DNA from: Candidatus Peregrinibacteria bacterium
GTDB lineage: Bacteria; Patescibacteriota; Gracilibacteria; UBA1369; UM-FILTER-53-11
Length of the DNA stretch: 7,842 nucleotides
Reading direction: 5' to 3'
Assembly: GCA_023245725.1 (NCBI GenBank)
Contig: JAHFJU010000061.1
Span: forward strand, 1 to 7,842
Shown: positions 1 to 6,118 of the stretch, piece after piece
Numbering within the stretch: the first letter of the stretch is position 1
Layout of the letters: each line of letters opens with the position of its first letter
The notes under the pieces: model-generated
The model's database searches: none
What the model was told of the DNA's origin: nothing
What the model saw: the letters and a program-made list of their open reading frames with translations, nothing else
Position numbers and translations under genes: made by a program

Positions 1-2
1 AT

Positions 3-740
3 TTTATTGTGCAATCCGGTGATTTTTATGATTCAGGGTTTAAGCAATCCCAATTTGTTGAAAATGCGCAAAAGTATTTTGATTATTATTTAGCTTTTGC
101 TGATCGCAATGCTAAGGAATTTGGTTGGGGTAGTGAACTTACTAATGCGTCGATAGCGGCAACAACTCCAGAAGTTGATGCATTCGTTTCAGGAAAAGTA
201 GCTGCAATAATTGAATATGCTAGATTTTTTAATCGGTTAAGAGACGAAATTGCGTCAGCGAAATCTCGCGGCGAGTCGACTATACTTGCAGAGGCAGTAA
301 AGGTTTCACCAATGCCACAAATTACATCTGATGATTCTAGCAAACGTGTGTTGGCTAATTACTATGGATTAGGTGTATCTCGTGCATCGAAAAATCAGGC
401 ACTTGCATGGGATTTTATACAATATGTATCTTCAAAAGAAGTGAACAAAGCTTATCTTGATAAAGCTCGTTTGCCTTCTGCTCGCCGTGATTTAATTGAT
501 TCACAAAGAGAAAATCCTAACTTTGCGGTTTTTGTTAATCAGGTTGGTAGTGCGATTACTGTAAAATCCTATTCAGATGAGAGATATGCAAATATTTTTA
601 ATAATGCTATCGATCAGGCTTCTAGAGGAATGACTTCTCGCACAGCGTTCGAAAACGCACAGGCTGCGATTAATCAAATTCTTAAAAAACAGGCACCCGC
701 TGGAATGTATCCTAAAGTAGTTGTTCCAAAAAAGAAGTAG
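3..740 (+). CDS. Extracellular solute-binding protein, family 1 (ABC importer), C-terminal part
   Basis: This is the C-terminal portion (245 residues visible) of a periplasmic or lipid-anchored substrate-binding protein of the sugar/oligosaccharide ABC-importer class. The reading frame is open to the left edge, so the GTG at 9 is an internal valine and the true start, with any signal peptide, lies outside. Family hallmarks are the ASIAATTPEVDAFVSGKVA stretch, where a bound solute is usually contacted and the protein 'uses up' a repeated sampling site, then a YYGLGVSRASKNQALAWDFIQYV helix segment typical of this fold's second lobe, and a KARLPSARRDL segment near the hinge. It ends in a basic VVVPKKK tail. 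No permease or ATPase gene follows; the next gene is convergent, so partners would have to be upstream. The substrate cannot be told from this part. Family assignment is firm, sugar specificity is inference. Confidence 0.82.
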   Translation, partial: FIVQSGDFYDSGFKQSQFVENAQKYFDYYLAFADRNAKEFGWGSELTNASIAATTPEVDAFVSGKVAAIIEYARFFNRLRDEIASAKSRGESTILAEAVKVSPMPQITSDDSSKRVLANYYGLGVSRASKNQALAWDFIQYVSSKEVNKAYLDKARLPSARRDLIDSQRENPNFAVFVNQVGSAITVKSYSDERYANIFNNAIDQASRGMTSRTAFENAQAAINQILKKQAPAGMYPKVVVPKKK

Positions 741-814
741 CTGGAACATTTCGAAGCTAGCGAAATTATGTGGTTATTACATCTCATAGACAGCTTTTAG
801 CTACTTTATGAAAT
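741..814. other. Convergent intergenic gap with weak inverted repeats
   Basis: This 74-bp gap separates the 3' ends of the solute-binding protein and ABC-F genes. It contains a perfect 6-bp inverted repeat, ATTTCG at 748-753 and CGAAAT at 761-766, with a 7-nt loop. An 8-bp pair, AAGTAGCT at 735-742 and AGCTACTT at 799-806, encloses it. Either could help terminate transcription from both sides, but the stems are AT-rich and no clear T-tract follows on either strand, so a terminator is only a guess. Confidence 0.3.
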
Positions 815-2308
815 TTATAAACTAGCCAAGTCGAGTGTCTGATCTATTCTGATTTGCGATACGAATTCCGGAACGTGAGAAACAAGAATCATTGCGCCTT
901 CGTATTCGTCGAGTGCTTTTGCTATAACAGGAATATGTCTGAAATTTATGTGATTTGTCGGCTCATCGAGAATTAGCAATCCAGGTTGCTGAAGTACAAG
1001 TCTTGCAAAAGCAACAAGCCCTTTTTGGCCTTCTGAAAGGCTCCCTATTTTGCTGTGTATAAACTCGCCTGTAATCAAAAAACCGGCTGCAGTACCACGA
1101 ATATTTTGTTCAGTTATATCTTTCGCAACTGCAAGAAGTGAGTCGTAAACCGTATCTTCGAAATTGAGAGTAGAGAAGTCTTGGCGGTAATAACCTACTT
1201 CGATTCCAGGTGTTATAGTTGATCCTTTTGCCTTTCCTGTAGCAAGGGCCTCTAGAAGAGTAGTTTTGCCAATTCCATTTGGACCTGTAAGCAACAAATG
1301 TTGATTCTTATTAAGAGAAATTCTACATTTTTTAGTTGTCGCCTTGTGATTTTTTATCACAGACACCGATGAAATGTTAAAAATTTCACCCTTCATTCCT
1401 TCTTGAATTGGGATGTTAAATGAGCGAATTGTGCGATCTTCACGGCGTACATCAACCATGTTCTCCTCCATTTCTTCTGCTGCTTCTCTCATTCTTTTGG
1501 CAACGAAACGTAGATTTCCTCCTTTATTTGCAAAGGCGTTTGCCTGCTCCTTTTTTTGTTGAGCCTCTTTAGCCAAACGTGCATTTTTCATGTTTTCTTT
1601 CTCGATCTGTGCAGCAATTTTTTCTTGTACGTCGTAGTAATTGCCTTCGTATTGTTCAACCTTTCGTGTGTGTACATCGAGATATAAAACTCCGTCTGTA
1701 AAGCTATTTAAAAAGTCAGCGTCATGAGAAATTACGATACAGGTTTTGTCATGACAGAGTAAAAATCCTGTTAAATGAGCGATTCCGTCTGCATCTAAAT
1801 TATTTGTTGGTTCGTCGAGTAATAGCAAATCGGGGTCTTGAATAAGAGCTGAAGCCAATAAAATACGAGCCTGCTGGCCACCGGAGAAAGATTTTACAAT
1901 GCGATCATGCGGTGCTGTGAAATTTACGGCGGCAAGCGCTTCGTCTATGCGTTTTCCTATATCGTAAGTGTGCTCACCATAATGCTTCATGAAGTAATCT
2001 TTTATAGTAAGTTCACGATCTTCATGTGAAATAACCTGATGTGCTGTTGCCACAGTGTATCCGGGAAAAACATTTACTTTGCCTGCTATTGGCGAAAAAG
2101 TGTGTTTCTCATTTTTTTGCCCGTGAGGTTTGTACGCCTCCATAATCATTTTCAAAATCGTCGATTTTCCTGCGCCATTTTGCCCCATTATTGTTATCTT
2201 TGAGCCATTTTTTACACTAAATGACGCATCTTTCATTAGGGGTTTGTTCTCTTTGTATTCGAACGTAACGTTATCAAAACTCAGTATTGTTCCTTGATCG
2301 TATGACAT
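815..2308 (-). CDS. ABC-F family ATPase with atypical second nucleotide-binding domain
   Basis: A 497-residue soluble protein with two ATP-binding cassettes and no membrane segment, the architecture of ABC-F ribosome-associated ATPases (EttA/Uup/antibiotic-resistance types). Domain 1: Walker A GQNGAGKST (42-50), signature FSGGQ (141-145), Walker B LLLLDEPTNNLD (161-172, catalytic E166), H-loop His195. A charged helical linker at about 225-295 is the position of the P-site tRNA interaction motif. Domain 2: Walker A GPNGIGKTT (342-350), signature LSEGQ (424-428) instead of LSGGQ, Walker B LLILDEPTNHINF (444-456, E449), H-loop His478. No long 'arm' insertion is seen in domain 1, unlike EttA. The likely role is ATP-dependent action at the ribosome; factor, housekeeping or drug-resistance function cannot be separated from sequence alone. 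It starts at ATG with no Shine-Dalgarno sequence and has its own promoter. It is divergent from the DUF2130 gene. Confidence 0.9.
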   Translation of the reverse strand: MSYDQGTILSFDNVTFEYKENKPLMKDASFSVKNGSKITIMGQNGAGKSTILKMIMEAYKPHGQKNEKHTFSPIAGKVNVFPGYTVATAHQVISHEDRELTIKDYFMKHYGEHTYDIGKRIDEALAAVNFTAPHDRIVKSFSGGQQARILLASALIQDPDLLLLDEPTNNLDADGIAHLTGFLLCHDKTCIVISHDADFLNSFTDGVLYLDVHTRKVEQYEGNYYDVQEKIAAQIEKENMKNARLAKEAQQKKEQANAFANKGGNLRFVAKRMREAAEEMEENMVDVRREDRTIRSFNIPIQEGMKGEIFNISSVSVIKNHKATTKKCRISLNKNQHLLLTGPNGIGKTTLLEALATGKAKGSTITPGIEVGYYRQDFSTLNFEDTVYDSLLAVAKDITEQNIRGTAAGFLITGEFIHSKIGSLSEGQKGLVAFARLVLQQPGLLILDEPTNHINFRHIPVIAKALDEYEGAMILVSHVPEFVSQIRIDQTLDLASL

Positions 2309-2331
2309 ATTAGTAGGAGTTAAACGCCGAG

Positions 2332-2359
2332 ATTATACAGATAAATCGCTTGTTGTAAA
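2332..2359 (-). promoter_or_regulatory. Sigma-70-type promoter of the ABC-F gene
   Basis: Read on the minus strand, TTTACA (2359-2354, one mismatch to TTGACA) is followed after 16 bp by a perfect TATAAT (2337-2332). The predicted start of transcription near 2325 leaves a leader of about 16 nt before the ATG at 2308. That leader contains no Shine-Dalgarno sequence. Its -35 box lies 5 bp from the -35 box of the divergent gene, so polymerases at the two promoters may compete. Confidence 0.72.
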
Positions 2360-2364
2360 AATAA

Positions 2365-2393
2365 TTGACTATGAGCACTCACGCATATATAGT
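2365..2393 (+). promoter_or_regulatory. Sigma-70-type promoter abutting the DUF2130 start codon
   Basis: TTGACT (2365-2370) and TATAGT (2388-2393) are each one mismatch from consensus and are separated by the ideal 17 bp. Only 9 nt lie between the -10 box and the ATG at 2403. With the usual 6-7 nt from the -10 box to the first transcribed base, the mRNA should begin about 2-3 nt before, or at, the start codon. This promoter also excludes the in-frame ATG at 2394, which would fall upstream of the transcript. Confidence 0.75.
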
Positions 2394-2398
2394 ATGCG
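2382..2398. promoter_or_regulatory. Inverted repeat centred on the DUF2130 -10 box (candidate operator)
   Basis: CGCATA (2382-2387), a 5-bp spacer TATAG, and TATGCG (2393-2398) form a perfect 6-5-6 dyad. It covers the -10 box and the probable transcription start, where a bound repressor would block polymerase. A second small dyad, TGAG-CA-CTCA (2372-2381), sits in the promoter spacer just upstream. No regulator gene is seen in the window, so this is only a candidate site. Confidence 0.4.
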
Positions 2399-2402
2399 CC
2401 AT

Positions 2403-3542
2403 ATGACTGACCAGAACATTTCATGCCCTCAATGTGGCACGTCGATTCCCCTAAATGATGCTCTTACAGGTAAAATTCGTTCTCAGTTGAAAGATGAAAT
2501 TGAACGTGATTCCGCAAAAAAACTTGAACAGGAGAAAATTCGGTTGTGGAAGATTGCTCAAGAAGAAGCGGCGAAAAAAAATGACATTCAAATGGCTGAC
2601 TTAAAACGAATTAATGATGAGAAAGAAAAGGAGTTAGAGGTGTCGCGCAAGCATGAGTTATTACTGCGCGAGCGTGAGCGAGCGCTTGAATCTAAGGTGA
2701 AAAATGCCGAAGTAGAAATGGCCCGTAAACTTGATGAAGTTTCGAGAAAAATTCAAGATGACGCACGTAAAGAGGCTCAAGAAGAGGGAAAAATGAAGTT
2801 GGCCGAAAAAGAAAAGCAGCTTGAACAGTTACAAAAAGCGCTTGAAGATGCTCAAAGAAAAGCAGAGCAGGGTTCAATGCAGATTCAAGGCGATGCTCAA
2901 GAAACGAATTTGAAACAAGCTCTTATGGCGGCTTTCCCAATGGATACAATTACGGATGTGCCAACAGGTATTCGCGGAGCTGATTTGGTTCATTGTGTGT
3001 ATTCTTCATTTGGGCAAAAGCTTGGTACTATTTTGTGGGAGTCTAAGAACACAAAAGCGTGGGGCAATGATTGGATTAAGAAACTTAAAGACGATCAGGC
3101 TCTTGCAAAAGCAGATATTGTTATTATTGCTTCTCAGGTGCTGCCTGACGATATTGAAATATTCGGCCAGAGAGAAGGTGTCTGGATTACAGAATATAAA
3201 TATGCCATACCACTCGTTTCAGCACTTCGTCATGAAATAGCCGAGCTTAGCCGTGTTAAACAATCTCTTGTTGGTAAAGATGCAAAAATGGAAATGCTAT
3301 ATAACTATCTATCAGGTAGCGAGTTCAAGAATCGAATTGAATCGATAGTTTTGGCTTTTAAAGAGCTTAAAGATGGTCTTGAGTGCGAAAAGCGCGCTAT
3401 GGAACGCATTTGGAATAAGCGCGAGAAAGAGATCGAACGTGTTATGAAAAACACAGTTGGGTTTAGAGGCGATTTAGAAGGAATTTTAGGTGCACAAGTT
3501 ATGCCTGCAATTGAGTCGCTCGAATTAACGAGCGGGGAGTAG
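2403..3542 (+). CDS. DUF2130 family protein: CxxC, coiled coil, PD-(D/E)XK-like domain
   Basis: A 379-residue soluble protein of the DUF2130 (COG4487) family. It has a short N-terminal CPQC motif (Cys8, Cys11) followed by the family's 'PLNDAL' segment; with a single Cys pair a metal site would need a second partner. Residues about 25-165 are a highly charged heptad-rich coiled coil. The C-terminal domain (about 170-379) carries the family core GTILWESKNTKAWGNDWI and LKDDQALAKADIVIIASQ. Asp194, Glu213 and Lys215 (the E-S-K of WESKN) are spaced like the D...ExK catalytic set of the PD-(D/E)XK nuclease fold; nuclease activity is inference. The start at 2403 is preferred over the ATG at 2394 because the -10 box ends at 2393. 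The cellular role is not established. It stands alone with its own promoter, divergent from the ABC-F gene. Confidence 0.85.
   Translation: MTDQNISCPQCGTSIPLNDALTGKIRSQLKDEIERDSAKKLEQEKIRLWKIAQEEAAKKNDIQMADLKRINDEKEKELEVSRKHELLLRERERALESKVKNAEVEMARKLDEVSRKIQDDARKEAQEEGKMKLAEKEKQLEQLQKALEDAQRKAEQGSMQIQGDAQETNLKQALMAAFPMDTITDVPTGIRGADLVHCVYSSFGQKLGTILWESKNTKAWGNDWIKKLKDDQALAKADIVIIASQVLPDDIEIFGQREGVWITEYKYAIPLVSALRHEIAELSRVKQSLVGKDAKMEMLYNYLSGSEFKNRIESIVLAFKELKDGLECEKRAMERIWNKREKEIERVMKNTVGFRGDLEGILGAQVMPAIESLELTSGE
3517..3534. other. GC-rich perfect hairpin at the convergent 3' ends
   Basis: CGCTCG (3517-3522), loop AATTAA, and CGAGCG (3529-3534) form a perfect 6-bp stem inside the last codons of the DUF2130 gene. 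It also lies about 22 nt beyond the stop of the convergent membrane-protein gene. It is the most stable short hairpin between these genes and could mark the RNA 3' end on the minus strand or protect it, but no T-tract follows on either strand. Confidence 0.35.
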
Positions 3543-3555
3543 TAGATGGTGTAAT

Positions 3556-4020
3556 TTACTTCGCTCTCTTCTTCTGAATTACAAATCCAACAATTGCGCC
3601 GATAGCAAAATACGCGATAAATAAAAGAAGTACGAGTCCCCAAAAACCTACCATTTCAGAGAGATTTTCGCACGATGAAGTGGGTGACATCGTTCTTTCT
3701 ATGCAATAACCGGCTGTACCATCATTTGTCCAAGGAATGGCTCCAGGTGTGCTGTCTATGTTCCAAGAAGTACAAGTAGATTCGGTGAATTTACAAAACC
3801 ACCCGTAAGGTACTATGAAATGTGAGAGGATCGGAAAGGCGTGCCCAGTGACGATTGGCAGAACTAACGCCCAGTTTGGAATCATTCCTCCGAATACACT
3901 ATCGATAATTGGAAAATAAACGAATAAGTTGAAAATGCTTAGTATTAAGCAAACGATCACTCCTATTATTCCACCACGGATCCAAAGTTTTTTTGAAAAA
4001 AAATGATCTTTGAAACTCAT
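3556..4020 (-). CDS. Small membrane protein with four loop cysteines, coupled to fmt
   Basis: I do not recognise this 154-residue protein. A basic N-terminus (KKLWIR) precedes a strong membrane helix at about 16-36, a second hydrophobic stretch lies at about 48-72, and a third strong helix spans about 124-148 before a basic QKKRAK tail. The positive-inside rule favours both termini in the cytoplasm, so the middle stretch may be a re-entrant or surface helix, or one span is missed. The polar loop at 73-123 holds Cys76, Cys83, Cys106 and Cys117, enough for two disulfides if it is outside. Its ATG (4018-4020) overlaps the TGA of fmt (4017-4019) as ATGA, with no Shine-Dalgarno sequence, so it is probably translated by ribosomes finishing fmt. 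The loop resembles, from memory only, small membrane proteins often seen in CPR genomes. Confidence 0.72.
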   Translation of the reverse strand: MSFKDHFFSKKLWIRGGIIGVIVCLILSIFNLFVYFPIIDSVFGGMIPNWALVLPIVTGHAFPILSHFIVPYGWFCKFTESTCTSWNIDSTPGAIPWTNDGTAGYCIERTMSPTSSCENLSEMVGFWGLVLLLFIAYFAIGAIVGFVIQKKRAK

Positions 4021-4985
4021 GAAGCCATAATAGTATGGTCAGTGAAATTATTCCAATTTTCCAGCTCATCTTTATACCCATTTAAAAAACTAATGCCACT
4101 CATAGGTTTTTTTGATGGTGGTTGAACCTCTATTAATTCAAGTGCCCCGTCGAGAGTTGTAATAATAAGTTTTTTATTGTTTAAGTTAATAAAATTGCCA
4201 GAAGCGACGTTTGAATAAGAAAGTTGATCGACAATAGAAAGTTGAGTAATTTTTATGTTCATGTTTTTTGTTTTAAAATAAACATTTGGCCACATTGAGT
4301 ATGCGCGGAATTTGTTGTAAATATCTCTTGCTGTTTGTTTCTTAAAGTCGACTAATCCATCGGTTTTATCTATTGTAGAGCATTTTGTGGCTTCTTTGTC
4401 ATTCTGTGGGCTCGATTGACCAGTTTTAATATAGTTTAATATTACAGATGGAGTAAGGTCTGCAGCGTTTTGTGCTAATTTTGTGTACAGCTCTTGAAAT
4501 CTATCATCTGGTTCGATTGCAACATGTGAGGTTGATATAATCGGTCCTGCGTCCATTTTTCTGTCCATTAGTGTCCATGTGTTTCCCGTTTCAGTGTCTC
4601 CGTTAAGAATTGCCTGATGAATAGGGGAGGCTCCTCTGTATTTTGGAAGAATAGACCCGTGAATATTGACGCATCTATATTTGGGGATATTCAATATTTT
4701 CTCTGGAAAAATCATTCCGTACGCAACTACTAGCGCTATATCTGGCTTTAGTTCATCGAAAACCTCAAAAAGCTCGTTTTTATCTTTTGGTGACAGTACT
4801 TTTAGCCCAAATCTTAATGCAGTTACCTTTACCTGTGTTGGGGTAAGCACTAGTTTTCGCCCTTGTGGTTTATCTGTTGCGGTAATAACTCCTATAATCT
4901 CAAAGTTGGTATCTTCAGAAAGTTTTTCAAGTATTGGTACGCCATAGTCGCCCGTAGCAACAAAAAGTAATTTTATTTTATTCAT
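4017..4985 (-). CDS. fmt: Methionyl-tRNA formyltransferase
   Basis: This 322-residue enzyme transfers a formyl group from 10-formyltetrahydrofolate to methionyl-initiator tRNA in the cytoplasm. The N-terminal Rossmann-like formyltransferase domain begins KIKLLFVATGDYGVPIL (residues 4-20) and includes KPQGRKLVLTPTQVK (39-53), the tRNA-binding loop region of the family. The catalytic set is Asn107 and His109 in VNIHGSILPKYRGASPI and Asp145 in MDAGP, corresponding to Asn106, His108 and Asp144 of E. coli. The C-terminal OB-like domain starts near 205 (STIDKTDGLVDF, YNKFRAYSMWPNVYF). Length is normal for the family. GNTWTLMD replaces the more usual G-x-T-x-M-x-MD spacing slightly. No deformylase gene (def) is adjacent. 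The ATG has no Shine-Dalgarno sequence, and the stop overlaps the next gene. It is the only TGA stop in the window, so UGA reads as stop here. Confidence 0.95.
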   Translation of the reverse strand: MNKIKLLFVATGDYGVPILEKLSEDTNFEIIGVITATDKPQGRKLVLTPTQVKVTALRFGLKVLSPKDKNELFEVFDELKPDIALVVAYGMIFPEKILNIPKYRCVNIHGSILPKYRGASPIHQAILNGDTETGNTWTLMDRKMDAGPIISTSHVAIEPDDRFQELYTKLAQNAADLTPSVILNYIKTGQSSPQNDKEATKCSTIDKTDGLVDFKKQTARDIYNKFRAYSMWPNVYFKTKNMNIKITQLSIVDQLSYSNVASGNFINLNNKKLIITTLDGALELIEVQPPSKKPMSGISFLNGYKDELENWNNFTDHTIMAS

Positions 4986-5069
4986 GTTTATCAGGTTAAA
5001 TCGTGTCGATACTTACCGCCACCATCATATATTGACAATTTGCTCAAAAGTGATACAATCATGCCTTTT
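4986..5069. promoter_or_regulatory. Divergent fmt / DHH promoter region
   Basis: The 84-bp gap must drive fmt leftward and the DHH gene rightward. The rightward promoter is clear and listed separately. For fmt I see no convincing -35/-10 pair: TATGAT (5029-5024, minus strand) is a good -10 but has no partner at the right distance, and TTGTCA (5038-5033, minus) is a good -35 without a good -10. The rightward and this leftward -35 candidate share the same bases. Confidence 0.35.
5032..5059 (+). promoter_or_regulatory. Strong extended -10 promoter abutting the DHH start codon
   Basis: A perfect TTGACA (5032-5037) is separated by 16 bp from TACAAT (5054-5059), which carries an extended -10 TG at 5051-5052. 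This is the best promoter in the window. The predicted transcription start (about 5065-5067) falls after the in-frame ATG at 5061 and 3-5 nt before the ATG at 5070, so the mRNA is leaderless or nearly so, and 5070 is the usable start. Confidence 0.8.
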
Positions 5070-6083
5070 ATGGTGAATATCGAATCATATAATCAAGCAC
5101 AGGAGCTTATTCTGAACTCCAAAAAAATCCTTCTTGTGTCTCATCGCCGACCAGATGGGGATACTCTTGGCGCAACCGTAGCATTTCAGCGACTCCTAAC
5201 AAAAATGGGCAAGTTTGCCGTTGCAGCATGTATCGACGAGCCGAATTCTCGGCTGGAATTTCTAACAAAGCTATTAATGAACGGCCAGACTTTTCAGCGC
5301 ACATTTGATTACAATTCTTTCGATCTTATTATTATTAGTGACGCAGGTGCTCATCATATGACTGGCTTTCATGACTTGTATCCTGATTTTCTTTCTAAAA
5401 AAGTACCAATCATTAACATTGATCATCACGCTAGTAACGAGGGATTCGGAACTGTAAATTTGGTTGACACAAAAGCGGCGTCTGCGACTGTTATGGTTTA
5501 TCGCCTGTTTAAACATATGAATGTAACACTCGATAAAGAGATGGCGATCGCCCTAATGACTGGAATTTATAACGATACTGGAGGAATGATGCATTCAAAT
5601 ACCAATGCCGAAACATATGCTGTATCTGCTGAGTTAATGAAATTTGGATTTAATATCTCTGAAATTGTTCGTCCGTTACTAAAATCCGCGACATTTGCTC
5701 AAATGAAATTATGGGGACACGTTCTTGAAACAATGAAAAAGAATAATAAAGATGTTGTGTATGCAGTCGTTTCTGAAGAAGATTTAAAACGGCTTCATGC
5801 GTCTAGCGGCGATACAGGAGGAATAATAGATATTATGAGTACAATAACTGATGCTCGTTTTACTGTTTTGTTGGCAGAAGATAACGGCGTAGTGAAAGGT
5901 TCTTTGCGTACACAGCGAGACGACGTAAATTTGTCTGACCTTGCGAGTCAGTTCGGTGGAGGTGGTCATGCAAAGGCATCTGGATTTCGTGTTCCTGGAA
6001 AGCTTGAAAAGCAAACTGTATGGAGAATTGTGCCTAGCGATGAAGGGTTGAAAGATTCTCCGCTTACAAGAGTTTCAATGTAG
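5070..6083 (+). CDS. DHH/DHHA1 phosphoesterase, NrnA-type oligoribonuclease / pAp phosphatase
   Basis: A 337-residue cytoplasmic metal-dependent phosphoesterase. The DHH domain shows motif I SHRRPDGDTLGA (His25, Asp29, Asp31), motif II ISDAGA (Asp91), motif III NIDHHASN (Asp118, His119, His120) and motif IV YNDTGGMMHSNT (Asp169), the full metal-binding set. The DHHA1 domain ends with the substrate-binding GGGGHAKASG (from Gly296). Length matches NrnA-like proteins, which degrade 2-5 nt RNA oligonucleotides (nano-RNA) and dephosphorylate pAp; some relatives hydrolyse pApA from cyclic di-AMP. Which activity dominates here cannot be read from sequence. The gene is not in the common rbfA/truB neighbourhood but divergent from fmt. 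The start at 5070 is chosen because the -10 box ends at 5059; a TTG at 5040 and ATG at 5061 lie in or before the promoter's end. There is no Shine-Dalgarno sequence. Confidence 0.9.
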   Translation: MVNIESYNQAQELILNSKKILLVSHRRPDGDTLGATVAFQRLLTKMGKFAVAACIDEPNSRLEFLTKLLMNGQTFQRTFDYNSFDLIIISDAGAHHMTGFHDLYPDFLSKKVPIINIDHHASNEGFGTVNLVDTKAASATVMVYRLFKHMNVTLDKEMAIALMTGIYNDTGGMMHSNTNAETYAVSAELMKFGFNISEIVRPLLKSATFAQMKLWGHVLETMKKNNKDVVYAVVSEEDLKRLHASSGDTGGIIDIMSTITDARFTVLLAEDNGVVKGSLRTQRDDVNLSDLASQFGGGGHAKASGFRVPGKLEKQTVWRIVPSDEGLKDSPLTRVSM

Positions 6084-6089
6084 TTTTTT
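6048..6089 (+). terminator. Candidate intrinsic terminator of the DHH gene
   Basis: TTGAAA (6048-6053) can pair with TTTCAA (6073-6078), and inside it CTC (6058-6060) pairs with GAG (6070-6072) across a 4-nt bulge. Six consecutive Ts (6084-6089) follow, right after the TAG stop. The stem is AT-rich and overlaps the last codons, so termination is probably partial. If it works, the next gene needs its own promoter. Confidence 0.4.
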
Positions 6090-6103
6090 CTCGTGTGTTG
6101 CAC

Positions 6104-6109
6104 TAGAAT
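6104..6109 (+). promoter_or_regulatory. Possible -10 box of the four-helix membrane protein gene
   Basis: TAGAAT, one mismatch from consensus, lies exactly 9 nt before the ATG at 6119, the same distance as in the DUF2130 gene. No good -35 box is found 15-18 bp upstream, where the T-run after the DHH stop lies. Support comes mainly from the shared spacing. Confidence 0.4.
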
Positions 6110-6118
6110 GTGCCAGCT

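Noticed and set aside
9..11. GTG at 9 as the start of the solute-binding protein
   Set aside because: The frame is open to the window edge, and the protein shown lacks the signal peptide and first lobe, so it is an internal valine.
2315..2319. AGGAG on the + strand as a Shine-Dalgarno sequence
   Set aside because: It lies on the opposite strand to the ABC-F gene and is about 84 nt from the + strand start, with no start codon at a usable distance.
2394..2396. ATG at 2394 as the DUF2130 start, likewise TTG 5040 and ATG 5061 for DHH and GTG 6110 for the membrane protein
   Set aside because: Each lies in or directly against the promoter's -10 box and would be upstream of the predicted RNA 5' end. 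For the 6110 case the promoter is weak, so that choice is less certain.
4017..4019. UGA recoded as glycine or tryptophan, as in some candidate-phylum bacteria
   Set aside because: fmt has the right length ending at TGA and overlaps the next start as ATGA; all other genes are complete without reading through TGA.
4666..4947. Open frames on the strand opposite fmt, DUF2130 (2692-2877), DHH (5107-5516, 5784-6014) and the first gene (86-343), and the overlapping frames 2956-3240, 3305-3643 and 3899-4081
   Set aside because: They overlap well-supported genes, lack recognisable domains and have low-complexity or unlikely compositions.
4986..5030. A specific fmt promoter
   Set aside because: TATGAT, TTTAAC and TTGTCA occur, but no -35/-10 pair has acceptable spacing and match.
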